From an uncultured Sphingomonadaceae bacterium (GTDB lineage: Bacteria; Pseudomonadota; Alphaproteobacteria; Sphingomonadales; Sphingomonadaceae), in the NCBI GenBank assembly GCA_902806235.1, contig CADCVW010000043.1, positions 1 through 64,000 on the forward strand: DNA of 64,000 nucleotides. Direction: 5' to 3'. A program made the translations under genes and the position numbers. Below are positions 52,992 to 62,889 of this stretch, one piece after another. The notes beneath the pieces are model-generated. The model saw only the letters and a program-made list of their open reading frames with translations. It searched no databases and was not told the DNA's origin. Position 1 is the stretch's first letter. Each line of letters opens with the position of its first letter.

Positions 52992-55139
52992 ATGGCGTCA
53001 GTTTCCGGGCGGGTTCCCTTGTCGCGTATTTCCAGACTTCTCCGGGCCACGGCCCTCTGCACCACCCTCGCGCTGTTCGTCGCCGGACCCCTCCGTGCGC
53101 AGGAGGCTCCCGTGCCGGCCGCCCCCGAGCAGGAGTTGGTCCCGCTCGACTTCGACCAGCCCATCATCTCCGACGAGGAGTTCGAGCGCTCGCTCCCGTC
53201 GCTCGATGCCCCGCAGACTCCCGAGGCGCCGGTCGGCGTCGCGACCCCCGCCGCGCCGCGCCCGGGCCTGGCCGGCGAGCCCGGCGTCGAGACCCCGGCG
53301 GAGGTGCTCGCTGACGCGCCCGCCGTCGATCCTGCGCTCGACGAGCCGCTGCCGGCGATCGCCGGCTTCGACGTTACGACGCCGGAGGCGACGCCGGACG
53401 ACGACGACGCGCCCGCCACCGTGCGCTACGTGCTCAACGTCGAGGGGCTGCGCGAGGTCGGTCTGCAGGGCCGCTTCCGCGACCTGGCCGCTCTGGAGGG
53501 CAGCGGCCGCGCCACCCGCGCGCTGATCGCCTCGCGCACCCGCGACGACCAGGGGCTCGCCATCAGCCTGCTCCGCTCCCAGGGCTATTTCGACGCCACC
53601 GCGACCTCGGCGATTGAGCCGCTGCCCGAGGAGGCGGGGCGGCTCCGCGTGACGATCGCCGCCGTCCCCGGCCCGCGTTACGATTTCAGTGAGATCCGCG
53701 TGACGGGGGCCGAGACGATCCCGCCCGCGCTCGTCCGCGACGCTCTCGTGATCCGTTCCGGCGAGCCGATCGTCGCCGACGCGGTGATCGCGGCCGAAGC
53801 GAACGTCGCCGTGCGGCTGCCTCAGCAGGGCTACCCGTTCACGGAGGTCGGCGAGCGCCGCATCGACCTCAACCCGGACACCACCACCGGCGACTACACC
53901 CTGCCCGTGTCGCCCGGCCCCCGCGCGCGCTTCCGCGGCTACCGGACGGAGGGCGACCTGGCGTTCAGCGCGAAGCACGTCGGCGTGCTCGCCCGCTTTG
54001 ACCGCGGCGAACTCTACGATAGCCGCCTAGTCGACGACCTGCGCGAGGCGATGATCGCGACCAGCCTCTTCTCCTCGGTCGCCGCCGCCCCCGTCCGCAC
54101 CGCCGAGCTCAGCCCCGAGGGCGACGAGTACGTCGACATCCTCGTCACGCAAGACGCCGGCCCGCCGCGCTCGCTCACCGCCGCGCTCGGCTTCTCCTCC
54201 GGCGAGGGCTTCCGCGCTGAGGGCGCGTGGGAGCACCGCAACCTGTTCCCGCCGCAGGGCGCGCTGCGCGCCGCCGCCGTGCTCGGCACCCGCCAGCAGT
54301 CTCTGGAGGGACGCTTCATCCGCTCCAACTTCCACCGCCGCGATCGCACGCTGGCGCTGATCGCGGAGGCCGGGCGCTTCGACTACGACGCGTTCCTCGC
54401 CTTCACCGGGCGGCTCTCCGCCCGGCTGTCGCGCGAGTCGACGCCGATCTGGCAAAAGCGGATCACCTGGGCGTTCGGCGCGGAGCTCGTCGGCACCAAC
54501 GAGTCCTTCTACGACTTCGCCGCGGGCGAGCGGAACCGCGGCACCTTCTTCATCGGCGCGATCCCCGCGCAGGTCGGCTTCGATACTTCCAACAACCTGC
54601 TCGATCCGACCCGCGGCTTCCGCCTGCTCGCCCGCACAAGCCCGGAGGTGTCCCTGCGCGGCGGCGCGACGCCCTACGTCCGCAACCAGCTCGAAGGCAG
54701 CACCTACTACCCTGTGCGGAGTAACCTGGTGATCGCCGGCCGCGCGCGCTTCGGCTCCATCGCGGGGACGACGCGCGACAGCATCGCCCCTTCACGCCGC
54801 TTCTACGGCGGCGGCGGCGGTTCGGTGCGCGGCTACGGCTTCCAGGAGCTCGGCCCCCGCGACCCGAACGGCGATCCGGTCGGCGGGCGCTCCCTGACCG
54901 AGTTCTCGCTCGAAGCGCGCTACCGCTTCGGCGATTTCGGCATCGTGCCCTTCATCGACGCGGGCCAGGTGTACGACAAGGAGCTGCCCGGCTTCAGCGA
55001 CCTCCAGTACGGAGTCGGCGTGGGCGGGCGCATCTACACCAATTTCGGGCCGCTGCGCGCCGATGTCGCTATGCCGCTGAACCGCCGCGCGGGGCAGGGG
55101 CGGGTGGCGCTCTACATCTCCATCGGACAGGCCTTCTAG
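52992..55139 (+). CDS. tamA: Autotransporter assembly complex outer membrane component TamA (BamA/Omp85 family)
   Basis: POTRA-like N-terminus, Omp85 barrel (GGGGSVRGYGFQELGPRDPNGDPVGGRSLTEFSLEARYRFGDFGIVPFIDAGQVYDKELPGFSDLQYGVGVGGRIYTNFGPLRADVAMPLNRR), terminal aromatic F; directly followed by tamB. Confidence 0.92.
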   Translation: MASVSGRVPLSRISRLLRATALCTTLALFVAGPLRAQEAPVPAAPEQELVPLDFDQPIISDEEFERSLPSLDAPQTPEAPVGVATPAAPRPGLAGEPGVETPAEVLADAPAVDPALDEPLPAIAGFDVTTPEATPDDDDAPATVRYVLNVEGLREVGLQGRFRDLAALEGSGRATRALIASRTRDDQGLAISLLRSQGYFDATATSAIEPLPEEAGRLRVTIAAVPGPRYDFSEIRVTGAETIPPALVRDALVIRSGEPIVADAVIAAEANVAVRLPQQGYPFTEVGERRIDLNPDTTTGDYTLPVSPGPRARFRGYRTEGDLAFSAKHVGVLARFDRGELYDSRLVDDLREAMIATSLFSSVAAAPVRTAELSPEGDEYVDILVTQDAGPPRSLTAALGFSSGEGFRAEGAWEHRNLFPPQGALRAAAVLGTRQQSLEGRFIRSNFHRRDRTLALIAEAGRFDYDAFLAFTGRLSARLSRESTPIWQKRITWAFGAELVGTNESFYDFAAGERNRGTFFIGAIPAQVGFDTSNNLLDPTRGFRLLARTSPEVSLRGGATPYVRNQLEGSTYYPVRSNLVIAGRARFGSIAGTTRDSIAPSRRFYGGGGGSVRGYGFQELGPRDPNGDPVGGRSLTEFSLEARYRFGDFGIVPFIDAGQVYDKELPGFSDLQYGVGVGGRIYTNFGPLRADVAMPLNRRAGQGRVALYISIGQAF

Positions 55140-58100
55140 ATGGCCGACCGTGATCCCGGCATCGTCGTCAGCGAAGCGCCCGCCGCGCCGCCCCCGCCGC
55201 GCGGTCGCCGCATCGCGCTGTGGATCGCTGCGGCGCTGGGCGTCCTGCTCCTGCTCGCCGCCGCGCTCTTCTTCGGCGCGAACACCGACTTCGGCCGCCG
55301 CATCCTCGCCCGCGAATTGAGCAAGATCGAGACGGAGACCGGGCTCAAGATCGGCATCGGCCGGCTCGAAGGCTCAATCTACGGCGACCTCGTTATTCAC
55401 GACCTCACGCTCAGCGACCCCCGCGGCGTGTTCCTCCGCGCGCCGCGCGTCGAGCTCGACTACGAGCCCCTGGCCTACCTGCGGCGCAGCCACGTCGACA
55501 TCGACGAGCTCCACGCCCCCTTCGTCCGCGTCCTGCGGACCCCGGAGCTCCGCCCCGGCGACCCCAACGCGCCGATCCTCCCCGATATCGACATCGACGT
55601 CGACGACCTCCGCATCGACCGGCTGCTGCTCGAGCCGCCCGTCACCGGTCGCCGCCACCTCCTGTCATTGCAAGGCGAGGCCCACATCGCCGATCGCCGC
55701 GCGCAGGTCCGCGCCGCGGCTGTCGCCCTCGTCGGCCCCGGCATCGCCGGCGGCGACCGGCTTCAGCTGACGCTCGACGCCGTCCCCGACAACGACCGCT
55801 TCGACGTGGACGCGCGGCTTGCAGCCCCCGTCGGCGGGCTCGTCTCCCAACTGTCCGGCGTGAACCAGCCGATCGTCGCCGAGATCAAAGGCCAGGGCGG
55901 CTGGCGCAACTGGCGCGGTTCCGCGCGCGCGCTGCTCGGCGGCCAGCCCTTCGCCAATCTCCAGCTCGCGAACAGGGACGGCACCTTCACCGTTCGCGGC
56001 CCGGTGAAGCCCGACCTGCTCGTCCCCGAAACCTACCGCCGCCTGCTCCAGCCGGTGCTCGCCGTCGACCTCACGACGACCCTGGCCGAACGCCGCGCCG
56101 ACACCAGCCTCCGCCTGCGCTCCGACGCCTTCGACGTCGCCGCCAACGGCATCGTCGATCTCGGCGAGAGCCGCTACGGGAACCTCCGCATCAACGCGCG
56201 CCTGCTCCAGCCCGGCGCGATCGCCCCCAACCTCCGTGGCCAGGACGTGCAGGCCGCGTTCGTCCTCGACGGCCCCTTCGCCACGCCTACCGTCGGCTAC
56301 GACGTTCGCGCGACCGCTCTCGGCTTCGGCGCCACCACGCTCCAGAACGTCCGCGCCACAGGCCAAGCGCGCGTCCAGGAAGACCGCATCGTCCTGCCGG
56401 TGGCCCTCCGCGCCGCCCGCGTGCTCGGCCTCCCCGCCGCCGCCGGCGAGCTCCTCACCAATGTCCGCGTGGACGGCTCCCTCCTCATCAGCGGGCCGAA
56501 GATCCTGTCGGAGAACCTCCGCCTCCGCTCCGACCGCTTGAACGCCACGCTCGTCGTCGCCGCCGACGTCGCCCGCGGGCAGTACCGCGGCGCGTTCAAC
56601 GGCCGCGTCGAGGACTACGCGGTGCGCGGCGTCGGCCTGGTCGACGTCACCACCGACCTGAACATCGTCCAGCAGGGTGCCGGCTACGCTATCACCGGCC
56701 GTTTCGCCGCGCAGACCAAGCGGCTGGAGAACGCCGGCGTCCGCGACTTCCTTGGCGGCAACGCTTTGGTCCGCGGCGACATCGCCATCGCGCCGAACGG
56801 CGTCATCGGCGTCGCCAACGTGCGCCTCGCCGCGCCCCTCGTCACCGTGACGAACGGCCGCGGCCGCTACGACCCCGCATCCGGCGCGCTCGCTTTTACC
56901 GGCTCGGCCGTCACCCGCGAGTACGGGGCTGTGCAAGTGGCCGTGTCGGGCACCATCGCCCAGCCCAACCTTCGCTTGCGCGCGCGCAATCCGAACTTCG
57001 GCGTGGGCCTGCGCGACATCGACGCCGACGTGCGCGCGGTCGCCGGCGGCTACTTCGTCCGCGCCACCGGCCAGTCCGACTACGGCCCCTTCTCCGCCGA
57101 TCTGGCGGTAATCCAGGGCGCGCAGCTCGCCTTCGACATCCGCCGCCTGACCTTCGCCGAGATCAACTTTGCCGGCCGCATCGTCCGCACCGCGGCCGGC
57201 CCCTTCGCCGGTTCGCTGACGGCGAACGGCCGCGGCCTCGACGGCACGATCCAGCTCGCCGCCCAGGGCCGCTACCAGCGCGCCACCGTGCGCGCCCGCG
57301 CCAACGGCGCGACCATCCCCGGGCCCGAGCCGATCCTGATCGCCCGCGGGCTGATCGACGCCACCGTGGTGCTCTTCCCCGGCCGCCCCGCGATCGTCGG
57401 CCAGGCCCAGCTCGCGGGCGTGCGGCGCGGCGCGCTGCTCGTCGACGCGCTGCGCGCCCGCGCCGACTATCAGGCGGGCGTCGGCACGATCCAGGCGGTA
57501 GCGAACGGGCGCAGCGGCGTCCCCTTCCGCGTCGCCTTAAACAGCCGGCTCACCCCTGACTTCGTCCGCGCCGCCGCGCAAGGTCAGGTCGGCGAGCTGC
57601 CGTTCCGCCTCGCCAACCCCGCTACGTTGCGCCGCACCGGCGGCGATTGGGTGCTCGATCCCGCGACGCTCGTCCTGCCGCAGGGCAACGTCCGCCTCGC
57701 CGGCCGCTTCGGGCGGACCACGCTGCTCCAGACGCGCTTTGACGGGCTCGATCTCCGCATCGCCAACGCCTTCGTCCCCGACACCGGCTTCAGCGGCCGC
57801 GCTTCGGGCTCCGTCGATTTCCAGCAGACGGGGGCCGACGCCTTCCCCCGCGCCGACGCGCGGCTTACCATCGTCGACTTCGCGCGCGCCACCGTCACCG
57901 GCGCGTCCATGCCCGTGAACGTCGCGCTGGCCGGCGCGCTCCGGCCCGACGGCGGCGCGTTCAACGCGGTGATCCGCCGCAACGGCGGGCTGATCGGCCG
58001 CGCGCAGGTGCGGCTCCAGCCCGTCGGCGGGCGCGGTTCTTGGACCGAACGGCTGCTCGCCGCGCCGCTCGCCGGCGGCATCCGCTACAACGGCCCGGCC

Positions 58101-59360
58101 GACGTGCTGTGGTCGTTCACCGGCATCGCCGACCAGCAGCTGTCCGGCCCGATCGGCGTCGCCGCCGACTTCTCCGGCCGGGTGAACCAGCCGCAGCTGT
58201 CCGGCATCGTGCGGGCTAACGCGCTGGCTTACGAGAACGCCGAATTCGGCACCCGCGTGTCGAGCATCCAGCTCCAGGGTCGCTTTGACCGCTCGACTTT
58301 CGAGCTCACCCGGCTCGCCGGCCGCGCCGGGCGCGGCACGGTGACGGGCTCGGGCCGCGTCGGGCTCGCCGCCGCCAGCGGCTTCCCCATCGACATCGGC
58401 CTGCGCTTCGCCGAAGCCCAGCTCGCGCGCTCCGACCAGATCGGCGCTACCGTCTCCGGCGACCTGCGCGTCGTGAACAGCGCAGCCGCGGGCGCGTCCA
58501 TCCGCGGCGACCTGACGCTGCCCCAGGCGCGCTACCGCGTGCAGCGCGCGGCCGCCGCGCAGGTGGTCGAGCTCACCGGCATCCGTCGCGCCGGCGCGGC
58601 CTACCCGCCCGTCGCCGTGCGCTCGGCCGCGACGCCGAGCCAGTGGGACCTCGACATCGCCGTGCGCGCGGACAACCAGATCTATGTTTCCGGCCTGGGC
58701 CTCGACAGCGAATGGCAGGCCGACCTGCGCGTCCGCGGCACCTCGGCCACGCCGGAGGTGACGGGGGAGGCGGAGGTGCTGCGCGGCACCTTCTCCTTTG
58801 CCGGGCGCCGGCTCGAGCTCGACGAGGGCCGCATCCTGTTCCGCGGGCAGCGGCCGATCAACCCGACCATCGACATCTCCGCCAGCACCACGGTGGAAGG
58901 CATTACCGCGCGCATCAACGTCGAGGGCAACGCGCGCACCCCGCGCATCGCCTTCTCCTCCACGCCCGCCCTGCCGCAGGACGAGGTGCTCGCCCGCCTG
59001 TTCTTCGGCGGCTCAGTCAGCCAGATCTCGGCCGCCCAGGCCGTCCAGCTGGCGGCCTCGCTCAACGCGCTCCGCGCGGGCGGCGGCGGGGGCGGGGGCG
59101 GCCCGCTCGGCAAGCTGCGCGGCACCGCCGGCCTCGACCGCCTCCGCATCCTCGGTGCCGACCGCGCAACCGGACGCGGCACCGCCATCGCCGCCGGCAC
59201 CTACGTGTCCAATGACATTTACGTGGAGGTGATCACGGACACCCGCGGCTTCACCGCCACCCAGATCGAGATCGCGCTGAGCCGCGCGCTGAGCCTGCTC
59301 AGCCAAGTGGGGTCGTCGGCGGGGACGGGGGTGAATTTGAGGTATTCGAAGGATTATTAA
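55140..59360 (+). CDS. tamB: Translocation and assembly module protein TamB
   Basis: 1406 aa; N-terminal TM then LARELSKIETETGLKIGIGRLEGSIYGDLVIHDLTLSDPRGVFLRAPRVELDYEPLAYLRR; C-terminal DUF490 region (GTFSFAGRRLELDEGRILFRGQRPINPTIDISAST...LPQDEVLARLFFGGSVSQISAAQAVQLAASL). Confidence 0.94.
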   Translation: MADRDPGIVVSEAPAAPPPPRGRRIALWIAAALGVLLLLAAALFFGANTDFGRRILARELSKIETETGLKIGIGRLEGSIYGDLVIHDLTLSDPRGVFLRAPRVELDYEPLAYLRRSHVDIDELHAPFVRVLRTPELRPGDPNAPILPDIDIDVDDLRIDRLLLEPPVTGRRHLLSLQGEAHIADRRAQVRAAAVALVGPGIAGGDRLQLTLDAVPDNDRFDVDARLAAPVGGLVSQLSGVNQPIVAEIKGQGGWRNWRGSARALLGGQPFANLQLANRDGTFTVRGPVKPDLLVPETYRRLLQPVLAVDLTTTLAERRADTSLRLRSDAFDVAANGIVDLGESRYGNLRINARLLQPGAIAPNLRGQDVQAAFVLDGPFATPTVGYDVRATALGFGATTLQNVRATGQARVQEDRIVLPVALRAARVLGLPAAAGELLTNVRVDGSLLISGPKILSENLRLRSDRLNATLVVAADVARGQYRGAFNGRVEDYAVRGVGLVDVTTDLNIVQQGAGYAITGRFAAQTKRLENAGVRDFLGGNALVRGDIAIAPNGVIGVANVRLAAPLVTVTNGRGRYDPASGALAFTGSAVTREYGAVQVAVSGTIAQPNLRLRARNPNFGVGLRDIDADVRAVAGGYFVRATGQSDYGPFSADLAVIQGAQLAFDIRRLTFAEINFAGRIVRTAAGPFAGSLTANGRGLDGTIQLAAQGRYQRATVRARANGATIPGPEPILIARGLIDATVVLFPGRPAIVGQAQLAGVRRGALLVDALRARADYQAGVGTIQAVANGRSGVPFRVALNSRLTPDFVRAAAQGQVGELPFRLANPATLRRTGGDWVLDPATLVLPQGNVRLAGRFGRTTLLQTRFDGLDLRIANAFVPDTGFSGRASGSVDFQQTGADAFPRADARLTIVDFARATVTGASMPVNVALAGALRPDGGAFNAVIRRNGGLIGRAQVRLQPVGGRGSWTERLLAAPLAGGIRYNGPADVLWSFTGIADQQLSGPIGVAADFSGRVNQPQLSGIVRANALAYENAEFGTRVSSIQLQGRFDRSTFELTRLAGRAGRGTVTGSGRVGLAAASGFPIDIGLRFAEAQLARSDQIGATVSGDLRVVNSAAAGASIRGDLTLPQARYRVQRAAAAQVVELTGIRRAGAAYPPVAVRSAATPSQWDLDIAVRADNQIYVSGLGLDSEWQADLRVRGTSATPEVTGEAEVLRGTFSFAGRRLELDEGRILFRGQRPINPTIDISASTTVEGITARINVEGNARTPRIAFSSTPALPQDEVLARLFFGGSVSQISAAQAVQLAASLNALRAGGGGGGGGPLGKLRGTAGLDRLRILGADRATGRGTAIAAGTYVSNDIYVEVITDTRGFTATQIEIALSRALSLLSQVGSSAGTGVNLRYSKDY

Positions 59361-59715
59361 GCGGCACGCCGCCTGATCAAGACGACCTCGAGGCCGGCGC
59401 GCTCCGCAACCTTCGGCCATAGCTGATCGGCGGTCCACGCCGGGCTCCGCTCGCGGCGGGCGAGCGCGAGGCAGAAGCGATCGCCCAAGGACAATCCGGC
59501 GTCAATGGTGAGCGGGCGGAGCATATCGGCAAGGACAGCAGCGCCTCGACGGACTCCCGCGATGCGCCCCGTTGCGCGTAGAAAGTCGCGACCTCGGTCA
59601 AGTTGACGCTGCTGATCGCCGCGCCGTCAATCCGGCTCGCTACCTGATCCGCTCTCGTTTCCGCCTTCAGCATCGCGAGCAGGGCGGAAGCGTCGAGAAT
59701 CAGGCTCCCCGCCAC
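59361..59715 (-). pseudogene. VapC-type PIN-domain toxin, frameshifted
   Basis: MAGSLILDASALLAMLKAETRADQVASRIDGAAISSVNLTEVATFYAQRGASRESVEALLSLP in one frame; ADMLRPLTIDAGLSLGDRFCLALARRERSPAWTADQLWPKVAERAGLEVVLIRRRAA* in another. Confidence 0.82.
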
Positions 59716-59794
59716 CCGTCAGCCCGAGCCGCTCGCGAACGTCGGCCGGCAGGCTGAGACTGCCGTCGGGCGCTATCTCCACCTGCACTGTCAT
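59700..59794 (-). pseudogene. AbrB-type VapB antitoxin remnant, truncated
   Basis: MTVQVEIAPDGSLSLPADVRERLGLTGG, then sequence runs directly into the toxin start; C-terminal toxin-binding part missing. Confidence 0.7.
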
Positions 59795-59867
59795 TCGATT
59801 ACGCCTCCGGCCGTCGCGCGCGAGCATGGTGCAGGTGGTGAACTGCGGCAAGACGTCCGGATAGTCT

Positions 59868-60791
59868 TCATGCCGCCAGCGCCTCTCTCGCCCTAGCTGC
59901 CGCCTTCGCGTGCTCGCAGATCAATTCGACGATCCGCGGCACCTCCTTGGGCGGCAGGTCGTGCGCCATGCCCTCGATCAGCTCCAGCCGTGCGCCGCGC
60001 ACGCGCGCGGCCGTGTCCACGCCGCCCTCCTTCGGCACCAGCCGGTCGGCCGTGCCGTGAATCACCAGCGTCGGGACCCTGATCCGCGCCAGTGCGTCGG
60101 CCCGCCCGCCGCTCGCCAATATGGCGAGTAGCTGGCGGCGTACGCCCGCCGGGTTGTACGCCCGGTCGAGCGCGCGCTCGACCAGCGCGCGCCGCTCGAC
60201 GTCGCCGCGTCCGCCGGGAGTGCCAATTGCGTCCATCAGCTCCACGCCGAAGCGGACCAGCGTCTCCCGGTCGCTTCCCTCCGGCCGCTTGGCGAGCAGC
60301 CGGCGGCGCAGCTCGGCGGGCGGCCCGGGGAGCCCGCGCGCGCCGGAGGTCGACATGATGGAGGTAAGGCTGAGCACCCGGTCCGGCGCGTCGGCCGCGA
60401 CCAGCTGCGCGATCATGCCACCCATCGATGCGCCGACGAGGTGCGCCCGCGCGAGCCCCAAGCTGTCCAGCAGCCCCAGCGCGTCCCGCGCGAGGTCGGG
60501 GAGCTTGTACGGAACCTTCGGTCGCAGGCCGATCGCCTTCGCCGCCGCGACTATCAGCGGGTGGGTCGGGCGGAACTGGTTGAGGTGGGTCGACAGGCCC
60601 GCGTCGCGGTTGTCGTAGCGGATCACGCGGAAGCCGCCGGCGGCGAGCCCGTCGACCAGCGGCTCCGGCCAGTGCACCAGCTGCGCGCCCAATCCCATGA
60701 TCAGCAGGATCGCGGGATCCTGCGGATCGCCCACCTCCTCATAGGCGAGCCTCACCCCGTTCGCCTGCACGGTGCCGCTGCGGTAGGCCAT
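59868..60791 (-). CDS. Alpha/beta fold hydrolase
   Basis: MAYRSGTVQANGVRLAYEEVGDPQDPAILLIMGLGAQLVHWPEPLVDGLAAGGFRVIRYDNRDAGLS; GASMGGMIAQ; VIHGTADRLVP; ELIEGMAHDLP. Confidence 0.9.
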   Translation of the reverse strand: MAYRSGTVQANGVRLAYEEVGDPQDPAILLIMGLGAQLVHWPEPLVDGLAAGGFRVIRYDNRDAGLSTHLNQFRPTHPLIVAAAKAIGLRPKVPYKLPDLARDALGLLDSLGLARAHLVGASMGGMIAQLVAADAPDRVLSLTSIMSTSGARGLPGPPAELRRRLLAKRPEGSDRETLVRFGVELMDAIGTPGGRGDVERRALVERALDRAYNPAGVRRQLLAILASGGRADALARIRVPTLVIHGTADRLVPKEGGVDTAARVRGARLELIEGMAHDLPPKEVPRIVELICEHAKAAARAREALAA

Positions 60792-60931
60792 GCGCGCTCC
60801 TTCCGATCGTTTCGCACGCAGAACGCGCGCGGCCGCCGCTCGGCTCCCGCCGGGGTTGACGTGCATCAAGATTGCGCGTCGGGCGTTGTGCCGGAATCAA
60901 GGTCGGCGCGACCGGCTGGGAGAGGTGGAAA

Positions 60932-62425
60932 ATGCAGCAGCTCAGCGCCCAGGACGCGTCCTTCGTCTATCTGGAAACGCGCAACACGCCGATGCACATC
61001 GGCTCCGTCGCCATCTACGATCCGTCGACCGCGCCCGGCGGCTTCGTCCGCTTCAAGGACATCCTGAACCATATCGAGGGCCGCCTCCACCTCGCCCGCA
61101 GCTTCCGTCAGCGGCTCCAGCGCGTGCCGGGCAACCTTGATCACCCTTACTGGGTGGAGGACGACAGCTTCGACCTCGAGTTCCACGTCCGCCACATCGC
61201 GCTGCCGCAGCCCGGCGACTGGCGGCAGCTGTGCATCCAGGTCGCCCGCCTCCATTCCCGCCCGCTCGACATGACCAAGCCCCTCTGGGAGTTCTATGTC
61301 GTCGAAGGGCTCGACAAGGTGGAGGGCCTGCCGCCCGGCTGCTTCGCGCTCGTCAACAAGGTCCACCACGCCGCCATTGACGGCATGAGCGGGGTGGAGA
61401 TGACCTCGGCTATCCACACGCTGGAGGCGGACGCGCCGCCCCCGCCGCCGCCCGCGGAGGAATGGCGCGCCAAGCCCGCGCCCGGCGCGGGCGAGCTCCT
61501 GCTGCGCACTCACCTCAACAACGTCGCCCAGCCGCTGCGCATGCTCGACATGTGGCGCGATGCCTTGCCCGGCTTCGCCCGACTCGGCCGGGGCCTGGGC
61601 CGGCAGGAGCTCAGCCTCGATGGCCTGCGCGCCGCGCCGCGCACGCGCTTCGCCGGGCGCGTTGGCCCGCACCGCGTGTTCGAGGGCCGCGCTTTCAGCC
61701 TCGCCGACGTGCGCGCGATCCGCGGGGCCGCGCCGGGGGCGACCGTCAACGACGTGATGCTCAGCGTCGTCGGCGGCGCGCTGCGGCGCTACCTCCAGGC
61801 GAAGAACGAACTGCCCGGCGAGTCCTTGATCGCCATGGCCCCCATCTCCGTCCGGGCGGAGGGGGAGAAGGGCGACCTCGGCAACCTCGTCTCGGCGATG
61901 ACGGTGGCCTTGGGCACCCATATCGAGGATCCGTTGGGAAGGCTGCGCCACGTCGGCGAGCAGGCGCGCGCCTCCAAGGCGCTCACCAACGCGGTCGGCG
62001 CGCGGACCTTGTCCGAATATTCCAAGCTTATGCCCGCCGCGCTCGCGGGGCTCGGCGCGCGGCTCTACACCAGCCTCGGGCTGGCTGAGCGGTCGGCGCA
62101 GATGTTCAACTGCGTCGTCACCAACGTCCCCGGCCCGCGCGTGCCCATCTTCATGGCGGGCGCGCGGATGGTGACCCAGTTCGGGCTGGGGCCGATCTTC
62201 GACGGCATGGGGCTGATCCACCCCGTGTACAGCTACGGCGACAGCCTCACGGTTTCATTCAACTCCGACCGCGAGATGATTCCGGACCCCGGCTTCTACG
62301 CCGACTGCCTCCAGGCATCGTTCGACGCGCTCAAGGACGCGGCCGCCGCGACCGCCGGACCCGCGGCCGCCGCCGGACGTTCGCGCAAGACCACCACACC
62401 AGCGACCCAAGGAGCCGCCGCATGA
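60932..62425 (+). CDS. Wax ester synthase/diacylglycerol acyltransferase (WS/DGAT) family O-acyltransferase
   Basis: MQQLSAQDASFVYLETRNTPMHIGSVAIYDPS; VNKVHHAAIDGMSG (HHxxxDG); TVNDVMLSVVGGALRRYL; CVVTNVPGPRVPIFMAGARM. Confidence 0.93.
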   Translation: MQQLSAQDASFVYLETRNTPMHIGSVAIYDPSTAPGGFVRFKDILNHIEGRLHLARSFRQRLQRVPGNLDHPYWVEDDSFDLEFHVRHIALPQPGDWRQLCIQVARLHSRPLDMTKPLWEFYVVEGLDKVEGLPPGCFALVNKVHHAAIDGMSGVEMTSAIHTLEADAPPPPPPAEEWRAKPAPGAGELLLRTHLNNVAQPLRMLDMWRDALPGFARLGRGLGRQELSLDGLRAAPRTRFAGRVGPHRVFEGRAFSLADVRAIRGAAPGATVNDVMLSVVGGALRRYLQAKNELPGESLIAMAPISVRAEGEKGDLGNLVSAMTVALGTHIEDPLGRLRHVGEQARASKALTNAVGARTLSEYSKLMPAALAGLGARLYTSLGLAERSAQMFNCVVTNVPGPRVPIFMAGARMVTQFGLGPIFDGMGLIHPVYSYGDSLTVSFNSDREMIPDPGFYADCLQASFDALKDAAAATAGPAAAAGRSRKTTTPATQGAAA

Positions 62426-62889
62426 CCGACAACCGGATGACCGACACGCTCAGGAACGCGGGCGAAGGCCTGCGCAACGCCGGCCAGCGCGTCGCGGAGA
62501 ACACGCAGAGCATCAACCTCAAGGTGATCGAGCAGGCCGAGCAGAACGCGCAGGAAGCGTTCCGGGCGATGCGCGCCGCCGCCGCCGCGCGCTCGGTGAA
62601 CGAGGTAATGGAGATCCAGACCAACTACGTCCGCGAGCAGAGCAGCCGCGGCATGAGCCAGATCCGCGAAATCGGCGACCTAATCGCCAATTTCGGCCGC
62701 CAGGCGATGGGCGCGGGGATGAGCGGCATGGCGATGGGCGCGCAGGCGGCGTCGGGCGCGGCGTCCAGCATGGCGCAGTCCGCGTCGGACGCGACCAGCG
62801 CGATGGCGCAGTCGGCGGGCGCGGCGGCGGCGAACGTTTCCCCCTCCACCGCCGGCGGCGGGGAGAGCGGCGGCTCCGGCCAGGCTTAA
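62422..62889 (+). CDS. Phasin family protein
   Basis: Helical, Ala/Gln-rich; NLKVIEQAEQNAQEAFRAMRAAAAARSVNEVMEIQTNYVREQSSRGMSQIREIGDLIANFGRQA; ATGA overlap with WS/DGAT. Confidence 0.82.
   Translation: MTDNRMTDTLRNAGEGLRNAGQRVAENTQSINLKVIEQAEQNAQEAFRAMRAAAAARSVNEVMEIQTNYVREQSSRGMSQIREIGDLIANFGRQAMGAGMSGMAMGAQAASGAASSMAQSASDATSAMAQSAGAAAANVSPSTAGGGESGGSGQA

Noticed and set aside
55665-56936. 423-aa minus-strand ORF inside tamB, and the 779-aa plus-strand frame 55220-57559
   Set aside because: Alternate frames of a well-supported tamB; Arg/Pro/His-rich shadow translations.
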